From Cymbidium sinense (lineage: Eukaryota; Streptophyta; Magnoliopsida; Asparagales; Orchidaceae): 64,000 nt of DNA. A program made the position numbers and the translations under genes. Positions 23,771 through 36,499 of this stretch are shown here, piece by piece. The notes under the pieces are model-generated. The model worked only from the letters and a program-made list of their open reading frames with translations, was not told the origin of the DNA and searched no databases. The stretch is taken from the NCBI GenBank assembly GCA_021442155.1, contig CM038214.1:52918514-52982513 (forward strand). Reading direction: 5' to 3'. The stretch's first letter is position 1. Each line of letters begins with the position of its first letter.

Positions 23771-26700
23771 TGTTGACCTCACTTTTGGAGTGAGGATTGA
23801 TCCCTCCTATCTTAGACCTAAGAGCCTTCTAGACACTTAGACTTTCTTAGTGCTAGGACACATCTAGTGATTAAGGGAACCCTAAACCTATGCCTATAGA
23901 CTTATAGGGCATAAACCTAAGACTAAAGTTTGCTTTAGGATAAATAGGTTTCACTTACCCTAAGGCCTAAACTAAGACTCATGCTCATCAACTCATCCAA
24001 ACTTAAGCTCATGTGATTGGACCTAAGCCAACTCAAACCTATTCAATTAATCTTAATTGAATTTAGTTTTCCCAATCCAAGCTATAAGCAAAATTAACTT
24101 GGGCTAGGATAAATAAGTTTCACCTACCCTAAGGCATAAATTAAGACTCATGCCCATCAACTCATCCAAACTTAAGCTCTTGTGATTGGAACTAAATGAA
24201 CTCAAACTTAGTTAATTAATCTTAATTGAATTTGGTTTTTCCAATCCAAGTTATAAGTCAAATTAACTTGGGCCTTAACCCAAGTTAACCCACCATGATC
24301 CTAGAACTCCATTCAAACCCATTTAAAGCAAACTAAATCCAATTTGATTTTCTCAAGCACTCTAATTATTCAATAGATCATTTTAAACTACTCCAACACT
24401 TACGATCAAGCCAATTGAACTAAGTGAATTTTATCAACCTAAGTTATTCCATTTGACCTAAAAGGATTAAATGAGCCAAAACCCATTCAAGCCCAAATTA
24501 GGTGCAATTAAAGCCATCGATCAATTTTAAATTTATCATTGAACACATCCCAACCATCCATAACTCTAATTGGTCCAAGTTGGCTTAACCAAGCCACTTG
24601 ACCCAAATTGACCTAAAAAGGCCTAATGAAGCTGAACTCTAATCAAACCCCTATTGAACCAAGCCCTCCCAATGGGAAAAATTCATATTTGGATGGGTTC
24701 TCCAACTCCCCACCACCTTTAGCCTTTCTTGGATAAGGACCACTGACCACCCAACCTAACCCAAGGCTATTGGGTTCAGTCTTTGGCCAATAGAGGGTGA
24801 GTTCACCCATTGGAAACCATTGGTCAACCTAAGGTGGAGTGTACACATCATGGTAGCCCATTGCACTCCCTCAAGCTCTCATACTCATCCATCTAAGCAG
24901 TCCCCTGCCACCTCTGACCACTTACCCTGGCTGGATGGCTGCCAAAGGTTGAACTAATCCCAACCCTTGGTTTAGTTGGGGAGGATATTATACTCCTCCC
25001 CATTCATTCAAACTCACCAAAGAGCTTCCTCGAAGCATTCCACGTAGTTCCCACACTCTCTCTTGAGCTTCACATTCACCCTACTGGCGAGACCATCTCC
25101 TGATAGACCCAAGAGCTCCATTCATTCGAACTTCCCAAACCTACACCAAACTTAAATTTACTATTTCCACACCTTCACCTTACTCTAGAGAATCAAAATG
25201 AATCATTTCTTGAGTAATTCAACACTAGAAGATCTCTCTAGACCAACTCCTATGAGCTTTATGGTAATGTTTGGTCCAAAGATCAATCGATGGGGAGGTA
25301 GCTATAGATCTTCTCAATAGGGCTTCATCTCTTCAAGACAAAGCTACCTCAATCATTACACCACTAGTCTATAGCTCTAATGAGGCAAAATTTGGCAATC
25401 ATAGTCTTGGCCATTAGGTGTTGGTCTTCTTTGAAGCAAATCATGTTTTCATGTGATCTCCATCGTAGGATCTCCTTAGAATTTTTTCCATGATCATTAT
25501 GGAGTCAATTCTGCCATCGAACAAGCTCCAACAAGCTTAAATTAAGTGGCGGAAGGTGGACGGTGTCCATCTTCTGGTGCTCACAATTAGAATTGACATC
25601 CATGATTAATCACATTAGAAATATCAATTTAATCCCTTCAAAATCATTGGATTAGTCTTGGCCATTTAATCTGAGTTTGGACAGTTGAGATGAAATTATG
25701 TTGGATGATTTAAGTAGCCAATACAATGGTGCCATCTGCAAAGCACTGTCGTGTCAACATCCACATGGTGTTCATGGTTTAAAAAGATTAATTAAGGTTT
25801 AAAAATGTAATTAAATAGCGAGAACTTCAAAAAATTACAACTAATTGTAAAAAAAAAATCCAAAAATACAAATAAATGTATTTTGGAAAGCTTATATATA
25901 GGAGAATTTAACATAAAATTTCTAATTAATACTTAATAAATATTGCTTAATTAAAGCTTGAAGCTCAAGCTAATTACTTTAATTAAGGCTAAATTACTTA
26001 TTAATTTTAAATTTGGTGGGATAATTCTATGGGATGTTCTCTACCCTCATAATTTTCTTGGAATTACTTGCCATGTGGTTTGAAGATTTTAGATTTTTAA
26101 CTCTAATTACACTCTTTAATTATTTAAATAGTTATTAAAATTAATGAACAATAAAAATTAAACAATTATTGTTAATTAATTAATGTAAATAGTGGTGATG
26201 ATGAGGGATTAAATAGCATAAAGTAAAAAAATTAAGGAAAAATTAATGATAAAATAAAGATAAAATTGAAATTGATTTAAATATCTCGAGTGTAATAGCA
26301 TAAAGTCATTAAAGAAATTATGATTATCCCATAAGTGTTGGCAAATCATAAGAGTATTTTAACTTAAATATTTCTCTCCTTTAATTTAATTAACTCTTAA
26401 GCATGAGCCAAATTACATTATGCTCATTTAGGTGCATTGTTATTTTATCTTCCCAAAGCATATCATTGAAGGCTCATGATCAAGTGGTTAATTAAATTAA
26501 AGAAGCTTGGGGAAGGGTAATCAAATTGATGTGATTAATGGCTTGAACTTAATGAACTCATAAAACATATTTAATTTCTCTCCTTAAACATGTCAAATAA
26601 CTAACATGGGCTGGGGTGAATCCTAAGTATCATTTCTCTTCTTTAGGTTTTAACAACTTAAACATCAAAAATAAATCTTGTAAAAGCTTTAGTTAGTATT

Positions 26701-27089
26701 AAAGAAATATTTATTTAGCTTGATTGTCCTAGGATTCAATGAAATTGAGTATGTTATGTGGTAAGATTTAATTACTTCTTTTCAATTATTGTAAATATAC
26801 ATGCCATTTATTTCATGTGTTCATATTTTAAAAAGAAAAATTAAAAGAATATGATTGCATTTAAGTTACATGAGTTGGATAAATGTTATTATATGGTGCG
26901 GCTATTATCACTAATAAATCACAAATTCTTTTTAAAATTATAAGTTAATAATGAATCAAATAATGTAAAATTTAAATTAATGTTAGTTGTAAATACTTAA
27001 TGAAGTTTTCCATTTAGTTGTAATTTAAAGATGGTAATGGATTATTTTATCTTTATATTTTCTGTATATGTTTACATGTATTTGAATTA

Positions 27090-27149
27090 GCAAGTATATA
27101 GTCTGGACATCCCCATAACATGAAGCTTTAAGTAGCCCTAAGGAGGTCT
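27090..27149 (+). repeat. Conserved 60-bp module, copy B-1
   Basis: GTATATAGTCTGGACATCC followed by AAGCTTTAAGTAGCCC and AAGGAGGTC. First of two modules in copy B, about 250 bp before the second. Confidence 0.85.
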
Positions 27150-27338
27150 TAGATAATCTCAATTCCCTAGTTTAATAATGGCATGTACTTGCTTGATTTC
27201 ATTTATGTGTATACATGTTCTAGAATTTTGGGTAAAACTTTTTCTCTTCATGGCATTAAACTTTATATAAAAAAATTACATAACCTTTGCATGGTTTTAT
27301 TTCTATGCTCATGTATATGTTGACACATATTTGAATTA

Positions 27339-27398
27339 CTAAGTATATAGTTTGGACATCCCAGGAACATGAGGCTTTAAGTAACCCCAAGGAGATCC
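27339..27398 (+). repeat. Conserved 60-bp module, copy B-2
   Basis: GTATATAGTTTGGACATCC, then GAGGCTTTAAGTAACCCC and AAGGAGATC. Second module in copy B. The flanking TTGAATTA and ACATGTACTTGCT text is shared with B-1, so the duplicated unit is longer than the core. Confidence 0.85.
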
Positions 27399-30094
27399 TA
27401 GATAATCTCACATTCCTAGTTTAACAATGACATGTACTTGCTCAAATTTCTAATACATATTTGCATATACTTAGTTATGAGATGAGATCTTTCTTTTATA
27501 TCGAATTCATGCTTTAACATTTATTAAGTGTGCAAAAATATGAGTATATTGCATGTATATATATGTATTAAAATAAATATTAAAAGGATTAAAATGAAAT
27601 AATGTGAACGTTATCGATAATGAAAGGAAGTAGTGGAATATTACTCATGTGATGGTGACTTAATTTCATTAATCCTAAGATTCCCTTGATATTTAAATAG
27701 GATTCCTTAAAACTAATCAAAACTTAGGCTCAATAAAAAAGTTTTATAAGTGGTTTACTAAGAAAATCAAAGCTATAATAATTTTCCTTTAGAAAATAAC
27801 TAGATGAAGGGGGCTAAACCTCTTTCTTGTCTTTATAATAGTTCAATGCTTTAGTAAGTATTAAATGAAATGAAAATAGTTAACTTAAAAAAAATCCATT
27901 AAGCTACTAATAGACTTAAAGTGAAACCATCTTTAACAATTAATTTAAATAATTCTATAACTTTGGAGAACCATATTTTCAAAGCTTAACCAAGGCATAC
28001 CACACTAAGCCCTAACACACACATTAGAATGCTAAGTCATCGATTCTAGTATTAAGTTAGGTCTGTGTATGTTAAGGTAATGTATTTAATTTTATGATGT
28101 AATGTTTAAGACTAGATGTTAGGATTGTTTGTACATAGACTAGATGTCAGGTCATTAGTAGCCTAATGATATCTTATGCAAGGGATTTTGCTAAAGGGGT
28201 CACTATAATAATAAATGAATATAAATATTCTTGCTTATAGGTGCTGCATATGCCTCTAAGCATAATTTAATTTGGATAGGTGGGGTGGATACCCAAGTGG
28301 AAGGTGTTAAGTCCAAATATATGAAATATAATTTCTTGGCATGTATGTTTGTTTAGCTATCAGCTATTTTATAGGTGTAATTAGATCTTATTTTCATAAA
28401 TAGGTAATTTTTGTAATAGGATTAGGATTAGTTCTATGGGGTTTATGATGAGTAGTGGCTAGAAGGCAAAGACCTAGGAGGCCTTGTGATGCTTGGAGCA
28501 AATATTCAAATAAAAGAAAGAAGAATATCAATTGAAGACCCCCATAGCATTTATTTTAATTATAACATTCAATTGTAATCCGGATTGTATAAGGGTAGAC
28601 CCTCAACTTTTTCTCTTTTCGAGGGTGTATGGCAATATCTGGCTACATCAACCTCTTATTCTTTTATGAAATTCAAGTGTTTGATTGTTATGTTTAGATT
28701 ATGCAATAGAAATGGTATGCTTTTCTTAGGTTTCTTAAATTTTGATGATTTGATATGTGGCCTGGATGCGGTAGGCTCTTTATGATAAAAATTAAATATT
28801 CTATCCTCACTAAGTAACTCATAACTAAATCTTAATGTAACTCACAAGCTCATTTTAAAGCCTAGGCTTTTAATCATAAAAATAATAGATTTAGCAACCC
28901 CTTAGTTGAATTATTATATGATATAACAACATGCATAACATGTTGTGTCACTTTTGAATAGAGAGGATCCCCACTCTTGTATGGTAGGGAATATGCTTGA
29001 CCTTTGAGAGTGATCTCTTGTAGCGAAGAACACCTCTTCTAGTTGATTCAGCCCATAACTTAATTTCATCATGCATGTAAGCATAATTATCCCAAGCTTT
29101 GGTCTAAAAATAAATATGTCAAATGATTTTAAAAACTTGTAAATTTTCAACATTAGTCCAAGTCATTTTTGCATACCAAACATCATCTAGTCTCTTAGTG
29201 AGCAAGTTTAGAGCTCTAGCTTCCTTCTTAATTTAATAACAGCCTAACTATCTTACATCTACATAAGACCGGGCTACATGGTTTTAAAGTATAGGAGGTG
29301 TTAGCTAGTAGCCACTCTAGTTGTTTGTAGGTCTAGGAGTGTCAGGATGTGTTCATCCTTTCTTATGGAAGTGAACCACTATATCCCATTTTCTCAGTAG
29401 AGTTAGGTTGAACTTTGAACCTATGCTAGTGCACTCTAGATTTAGGTTCTATGGTGGCGTGTTTCCTTTTTTTATGGGTATAAGTCCTCACCTCTTAGGT
29501 ATTTCCACATTCTTATATTGTTGGACTATATGCCCTAGCATTCTAATGAGATTCCAATTTAAATAAAAGTTAATTCTCTCTTTCAAAATATAAAACCTCA
29601 CTATAGGGTATATTGAAGCACTCACTAGGCTTCCTAGTACCATGGGTGTTTCCTACTTATTCTCCTTTAAAACCTATGAAGAATTCTTCACATTTGAATA
29701 ATCCCCTTTGATTTCTAAAAAACCTATTTTTTGATAGTCTAGCCTTAAAATCTTTAGAGACATTTATTGACTACTTCAATCAAGAATGTTCTTAAGAAAC
29801 TTTCATTTCATATGATTTAATTAACTATGGGGACTTGCATCTATAAGGAACTAAAGAACCTAACTTAAAATAAACTATGCTTTACTTTCTCCATGTAAAG
29901 TGGGGGAAAAATCTCCAGTATATATGAAGACCCATCTTCCTTAGGAGTAGTTATTAGGTAATTGAGTCAATCATAAGGTAATGCCTCTATCTTTTGAGAA
30001 AGTATATCATACCTCAATGTCACACTTGATCACTTCAATAAGTTCACATTAAGATCTACGTAGTGTCCTTATGACTCCAAACTAAAACACCACA

Positions 30095-33000
30095 TATGCA
30101 AAAAAAAGTTTTTCCAAGCCAAGATGCTTTATGGATTCTTCCTCCTCCCATATCCAAACTCCCTTGGATTTTATCCAATCTTTTGACCACCTCTTGGAAG
30201 ATGATTCCAAGGGTTAGAATTAAGTGGTTAACCCATAGCAAAGGAAGACTTAGCTTGGGGATAGAAAGGAGAGAGAAAAGAGGGAGCAAGAGAGACTCCC
30301 ATGAAAGGGTAGGAAAAGACTTCCTCCCTTAAAAACCTTCATCCAAACACACTCATAAGGACAATAGGGACTAAACCCACCCCTTAACCAAGCGCTTCAC
30401 CACTGGTTGTAGATTTAAGCCACCTAAAGCTCAACATACATGGCTCTCAACCATGTATGGAAATAGAGGAGAGAGGCCCTCTCCTCTCCATATATTCATT
30501 CCAAATCTCCACATGGTGAAGGGAATGCAAAAAGGAGCATTCCCCCCAACCTCTCATTGCCAATAAATTTAAATTCAGCCAAAGGTGGTGTCCAACCTCT
30601 CAGCCTCCAATGGGAAAATTAGAAGGATAGTATTTCACCTCAAACTAGATGTCCCTACACATTCTAGGGGTCAAGATGAGCTCAAATAAATCTTCCTCTG
30701 ATTATTATGATGCTTGTGAGCTGCAGAATGAACAAAACTAATGGAAAATGGCCACGAGTTGGTCTCTAAGGTGTTTGGAGGAGGCAAGCCACCAAATGAC
30801 ATCCATGACTTCGTCCCATTGAAGTGAAGATGCTCGGAGCATGGTGGCCGCCAGGGATCTCCACCGATGAGGTATGCCTCACAACTGACCCTTTTGTGAA
30901 ATTTCTTTGATCCTTTGTAAAGAGAATTTGATCCTCAATGGGTAAAACCATATTGATCAATTGCAAATCAATCATTCATCATTTTATAATCAAAAGTGCA
31001 TTAAAATTTGCTATGAATTGCTGAAAATCCATCTAATTCAATGGATGACATCTGTCTCTCGTCGAAGAAGAATAGGGAATGTTCTCCAATATCCATTTCT
31101 TTTATCTGAAATGGATAGCTAAGATCTAGTTGGATTGTTTGATTAAATCCCTATAGTAAACTATAGTTCGCATGGCCCAATGGTGCCACGTCACGTGGCA
31201 ACGGTGCCACATCGGTGTCACTATTTAAAATGAGTTTTTCTTTATTTAAATCATTAAAAAATTGTAAAAATTCTAGAAAATCTCAAAAATTCATAATAAA
31301 TAAAATATAAATCCAATGAAAAGAAAATAAGGGCTCTATTGATTCATCTTAATGAGTAAAATCCATTTAACCCAAAATTCTTAATTAATTTTAGGTAATT
31401 TGAGAATAATTTGGCTTTAAATAAAATTGATTAAACTTAAATTAATCACAAACCATTAATCCAATTGATATGAAACTTTGGGGAACTCAAATTAAGGTTA
31501 AAATGCACCTTATGATAACTTTTCATGATTTATCTCAAAATAAATCAAAAAATATTAAACTTTCAACCCCAATGCAAAATGAGTATGTTTGGGAAAAAGT
31601 TGGAGTAGCTCCAATGGCAGATAAGATTAGAGAGTCGCCTTAGCTGGTTTGGCAACAAAAAGCATCAGTTTCCCAATGACCAGTTAGGAGAGTAGATACA
31701 TTAGATTTGCCTTATGTTAAGAAAGGTAGAGGTTGACCTAAAAAGACATGGTTAAGATATAAAAAAATGACCTTAGTATACTTGAATTAAATTAGAATTT
31801 GACACATAATAGGACACAATGAAGACAAAGGATTCATGTAGCTAGCCCTACTTAGTGGGATAAATGCTTGTGGTTGTTGTTGTTGTTGTTGTTGTAACCT
31901 CCAAACTTAAATTTTAATGAAATAAATTAATATTAAATAAATAAATCATGAAATTTTATCAAATCACTTTAAATCGCCATAATAAACCCTAATAAACTTA
32001 AACACATCAAAGAAACCTACTGAAACTTAGTTAATCACAAAATGGCCTAATTTGGTAATTAATTGAATTAATTAATTCACTTAATTAATTTGAACTTAGG
32101 AAAATCATAATAAATCTATCAAAAAATAAAAATTCCAAATGAACCCTCTATGGATTCTCTTTTTTATTGAGAAATTTATGAAAAATAAAACCTCTAGATA
32201 ATTCTGTCTAAATTAAGCTTAATTTACATTTTAATAAAATAATTAAAAGCTTAATTACTCCCTGATCATGCATCTAATTGAAATGAAACCTTAGGAAATT
32301 CAAATTGGCATGGAACCACACACTCCATAATAATTTCAAACCAATTGACCTCTTGATTGAGAATTATTGATTTTCTAGGTCTCTAGGTCAATATAAATTA
32401 AATAATAAATTAAAAATTCACAAAATCACAAAATTCATAAAATTGGTTTGAAACAGCTTCATCAACACCAGAACACTTAAGAAAAATTTTCCAACACTTT
32501 AAATCAAAGAATATTGATTAATTACAAACTTAGGGTTTAATGGAAATCATTAAAAATGTAAAACTTAATTAAACCTCAAAATAAATAATTCATTAAATTC
32601 ATGATCAACCAATTAAAGAAATCTTAGTCTATAATAAATGCAAGCTAAGAATGAATTAAAATGTTAACCTAAATGTGTTAGGTTAACATAATTGAAACCA
32701 AATGAACATAAAGTAAATGGGTATGAACATTAATGAAATAAATGTTAAATCAAGACAAAGGAAATAAATGTTACACCAGCTCATTCTAAATATAACATAT
32801 CAAATTGAAAATAAATTAAATGATGAATAAACATATAATAAAATCAAAAGAAATTAAAATGAAGAATTAAATTTCAAAAAAGTTAAATTTACAAACTTAA
32901 TTCAAATCAAATCATCTAAATGAATCTAAAAGGGACTAATTAAGATACTTACGATCTTGGTTAGATCTTTAGATGAATCTTTATTTTAGGTGAATGTTTC

Positions 33001-35275
33001 ATTCTATTAGAATTTAGGATGTTGAATGGAATGGGTTTCACCCAAAGGTGGAATCTATTTTATTCTTCATTCTTGAAAACCTAAACCTCACTTTAACATA
33101 AAAATAAATTTGAAATGAAAACAAAATCTTAAATGATTAAATCATTTGAATTGTAACCTTCTAAAGGTAAAAACTAACAAATTTCAAATTTCAAATTTAA
33201 ACTTGAAACTAAAAAGGCCTAGTAAATTCCTACCACACAAGCCTATTTCCTTCACACACTAGATCATTTAAGTTATAGATCCTAGATTTAGGTTAGGTTG
33301 ATTCATGATATTCTATGATACTTTATGATGTGATGTGATTCTTGTCTTTATGGAGTACTATTTTAGACTACATGTCTAGGATTATTTGCCCAATAGATTA
33401 GATGATAAGACATTCTTTTAAAAAGTAACATTTTCTTCTATAGAGAGTTATGCCAAAAGGAATAATGTCATAAACAAATTATAAATACTATTTTCTTGTA
33501 TGCATGCTTAAGTCCTTAAGCATAGCCTAATAAGACATGTGGGCTTGGCAAGTAGCTAATGCTAGGCCCATACATTTGTAAAATATAATTATTATGTGTT
33601 GTTTGTATTTTCCTAACATCTATTTTGTAGAGCTTATGATTTACTTTTGAATTTGAAATATCAATTTGAGCTTAGAATTAGGTTAGGATCTATGGGATTT
33701 AGGATTAGTAAGAGCTGACCCTACCAACAGATAGATGTTGAGGTCCCTTGTGAAGCCCAATGGAGGTCCCTAAAAAAGGAGATGATCATTGAAAGAAGAC
33801 CCATAGATCTAAACTTGTAGTTTTAGGCCAGGTTGTATGAGGGCAGAGCTTAAATGCCCATTTTCTCATTCTTCCATGGTGTACAGTGGTACCCAACTAC
33901 ATTGGTCTTTTTTAATTTAAATTAGCATGATTTATTTTAGGTGCCCAATAAAATCAACCTATTTTTATAGTTTTCTTTATGTGAAGTATTTTCTATGATG
34001 AATGCTTGGATGATTAGGCTCTTAGGAAAATTAAATTTTCAAACTAATTTAAATCTAAGAAACTTGAAACTTCATATAAACTAAAGCACTAAAATAACTT
34101 AAAATCAACAAGAAATAATTAGCATTTGAGAGCCATGCTATAATATTGCACTAAACTCTTGAATTAGACATTTCACTCATTGCACATAATGGGTGTTTAA
34201 GATTTGAGGATGACTACCTTCTTGAAGAAGTTTTGCTTCTCTTATTAATTTGGCCCATGAACATTTCTAATAGCATGGAATTTAGGCATAAAAATGTATA
34301 CCCAATACTTTAAATGAATCATGAGTCAAAATATTTAAAAGCTAAAAATTGTGCATTAGTTAGTGCATATCATACCCTACATGATCCTAGGGATTAGGGA
34401 GTGAGTCTAGGTTCTTAGATTCTTTTCTAAAATACAACATCCTAGCCATCTTGCATTCATGAAACTTGGCATCATGGATTTAAAATGCATTTAGGTGGTG
34501 TTAGTTGGCAGCCCTTCTAGGCGAGTTATTAGTCTAGAAGAGTCACAGATAGGTTTGTTTGCTCAAGTGTGAGGAATGATTAATAATTCTCAAAATTAAA
34601 ACTAGGTTGAGCATGTGACTTGTACCAAAAGAATATATAGACTTAGGTTATAAAGCATCCTCCTTAGAATAAGTTTTCAACCCTAAGCATTTATGCAGTC
34701 TTATACTGCTAAAATCTAAGCTCAAGATTTCTATGAAAATGTCAACTCAAAATCTAAATTAAATACCAAAATTTAAAGCTCAATGATAGAATAGTTTAAA
34801 TGTCTATTAGGCATCCCAGTATTAACAAACATTTCCTACTTTATCCCATTTAGCCTCCAAAAATAAGTATTTCCACTTTGGATCATTCCTAATTAAATTC
34901 CAAAATATCATTCCTTTGGAAATCATCTTAGAAATACATAAAACTAATAACTTATTTCTTTAATCAAATGTATTCTTTGGAAGAGGTTCTCTATTCCTAA
35001 GATATAAATAAATATAAGGGCTTGCCCTTATAGGGAACCATGAACCCAGTTGAAAATAAACCCTGCTATACTATAATGTAGTTTAGTGAAAAACTCTTTG
35101 GTACTTGAAATACCCATTAGCCTTGGGAGTCTTTTATTAAATGATCAAATCCATTATAGGATAACTGTTTATCTTTCAAGATAATATGTTTACTCTTTAA
35201 TGATTCATTTGATCATCCAAACAAAAATTCCTAATCTTATGTGGTGTCATAAACTTTTCCCCTAAAAGTGTATTA
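30095..35275 (+). mobile_element. Copy D, right part: diverged LTR-like unit carrying a LINE fragment
   Basis: Continues copy D after the B insertion. It aligns with A and B in order but at lower similarity: GATGAGGTA at 30,867 (compare 16,523), the GTGCCACGTCACGTGG stretch at 31,182-31,197, the ACTACATGTCTAGGATTA stretch near 33,368, CAGGTTGTATGAGGGCAGAG near 33,830, GGTGTTAGTTGGCAGCC near 34,497, and a final TATGTGGTGTC near 35,235. It seems to lack the 60-bp module. An RTE LINE 3' end sits inside (31,588-31,895). Open frames near 30,056-30,332 on both strands have no recognisable content. The right border is approximate because the end is decayed. Confidence 0.65.
31588..31895 (+). mobile_element. 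RTE-type LINE, 3' end fragment with (TTG)n tail
   Basis: Reading across one frameshift gives the C-terminal end of plant RTE reverse transcriptase: GVAPMADKIRES, RLSWFG, then text at the usual K-x-GRGRPKKTW place (31,718-31,752), followed by a decayed ADPT-like region (31,838-31,856). It ends in the typical (TTG)n tail at 31,874-31,894. RTE elements are often severely 5'-truncated, as here. Only about the last 300 bp is present, nested in copy D. Target duplications could not be resolved by eye. Confidence 0.75.
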
Positions 35276-35409
35276 CCAACTTCTAGGTAATCAACCCATG
35301 GCATCCTCATTTTCTTATAAGCCTAAATTCTCAATTTTGGGCACTAAGTCTTCCTCATTTATAGGTTCTCTAAAATGTGAAGTAACAAAATAATTCATCA
35401 AAATTAATG
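35276..35409. other. Short unassigned junction
   Basis: AT-rich DNA between the end of copy D and the copia fragment. It probably holds further decayed copia sequence. No feature is recognisable. Confidence 0.3.
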
Positions 35410-36480
35410 TTCATAAACTATTCTACCAGTATTTTCTTTTTATTAATGATTATAAGCTTTTGGTATAGAGGAGTTACCAAAAAAGATTACCTCATCAAAT
35501 TTAGAATCAAACTTCTCCAAGTTATTTTTTTATTCAACTCAAAACATTAACACTTAAAAATATAAAATTAAGATAAATTTATAGTATTACCTATGAAAAT
35601 TTTATAATGGGCTTTATTCAACTTAGATTTAATGTTTACTCAGTTCAGTACATAACAAGCTAGGTTAATTACCTCTATCCCAAAATATTTAGGTAGTTTG
35701 TACTCACTTAGAATGGATCTAATGGTTTCCTTAAATGTTCTATTCTTTTATTTTATTAATACATAATATTAAGCTTTCCTAAGGGTTGAAAATTATGTTA
35801 TATCCATATTTTATTAGAGAAAACTTCAATTTTTTTATTTTCAAATTCTCCACCATAATCACTATAAATATATGCAATGACTTTGTGTACAAATAATTTT
35901 AAAAACCATAAAGATCTTAAATTTCAAAAAAAGATTAACTTTTGTGTACAAATAATTTTTCCAAGTAAGCCTAGTAAAATCAACAACAATAACAAATCCA
36001 TTTGACTTTCCTACCAAACATGTGGTGCTGATATAACCAAATAAATCCATGGCAATAATTTTTAATGATCATATAGTGACTATACCTTTGTAGAACTGAA
36101 GTGGACTTAGTTTTCTTACCAAATTGACATGCATGGCACAAATGGTCATTATTGAAATCTAACCTAGGTATACCACTAACCATGTTAGCCCATGTTGTCT
36201 TTCTAAATGTGTGCATGCTAATGTGACATAATCTCCTAAGCCACAACAAGGACTAATCTAGTGTGAATTTAAGACAAACAATTAAAGAATAGTCAACATT
36301 TTCATGATCTAGCATATAAATTTATTAGTCCTAACACCTTCTAAAATAATTTTACCATTTTATTAAGCAAATATTTATTGTTAAAAGAACTTTACCTTAA
36401 ATTTCTTAAAATATAAATAACAAATGCTATTGAAATATTAACAAAGCCATCATATACTTTAACTTATTGATAATGACATC
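35410..36480 (-). pseudogene. Ty1/copia fragment: pre-integrase and integrase core
   Basis: On the - strand, WLRRLCHISMHTFRKTTWAN near 36,243-36,184 is the zinc-binding (GAG-pre-integrase) part, followed by HLCHACQFGKKTKST near 36,142-36,098. MDLFGYISTTCLVGKSNGFV (36,050 downward) and VIVVDFTRLTWK form the first core strand with its catalytic Asp. SDYGGEFENKKI near 35,862 carries the second Asp. Later text (KNRTFKETIRSIL, LPKYFGIEVINLACYVLN) continues to about 35,410. Wording is closest to SIRE/Maximus-type copia elements, held with low certainty. Only this central portion remains: no RT and no LTR was found. Multiple frameshifts are present. Confidence 0.8.
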
Positions 36481-36499
36481 TCTTAGGGTCACTATTCCA

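Larger units (their letters stand above)
23771..30094 (+). mobile_element. Copy B: solo LTR of a large-LTR non-coding retroelement, 6,324 bp, TSD TATGC
   Basis: Starts TGTTGACCTCACTTTTGG and ends GACTCCAAACTAAAACACCACA, giving TG...CA ends. It is flanked on both sides by TATGC (23,766-23,770 and 30,095-30,099), a perfect 5-bp target duplication typical of LTR retrotransposons. With no internal domain between, the simplest reading is a solo LTR left by recombination. Segments in order: a W-box-rich 5' part (to about 24,700), a more GC-rich part (24,700-25,580), a TTAATT-rich middle, two copies of the 60-bp module (27,090 and 27,339), the duplicated ACTAGATGTTAGGATTG / ACTAGATGTCAGGTCATTA stretch (28,113-28,165), the GTAAGGGTAG-type stretch at 28,576-28,650, and the 3' end. 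No ORF is recognisable. Confidence 0.85.

Noticed and set aside
15904..30094. Copies A and B as the 5' and 3' LTR of a single 14-kb element
   Set aside because: Each has its own target duplication (CGAAA/CCAAA and TATGC), their identity looks too low for a recent pair, and the sequence between belongs to the array and copy D.
30056..30332. Overlapping open frames on both strands at the B/D border
   Set aside because: One spans the copy B terminus and target duplication, so it cannot be an old gene. Neither has recognisable content.
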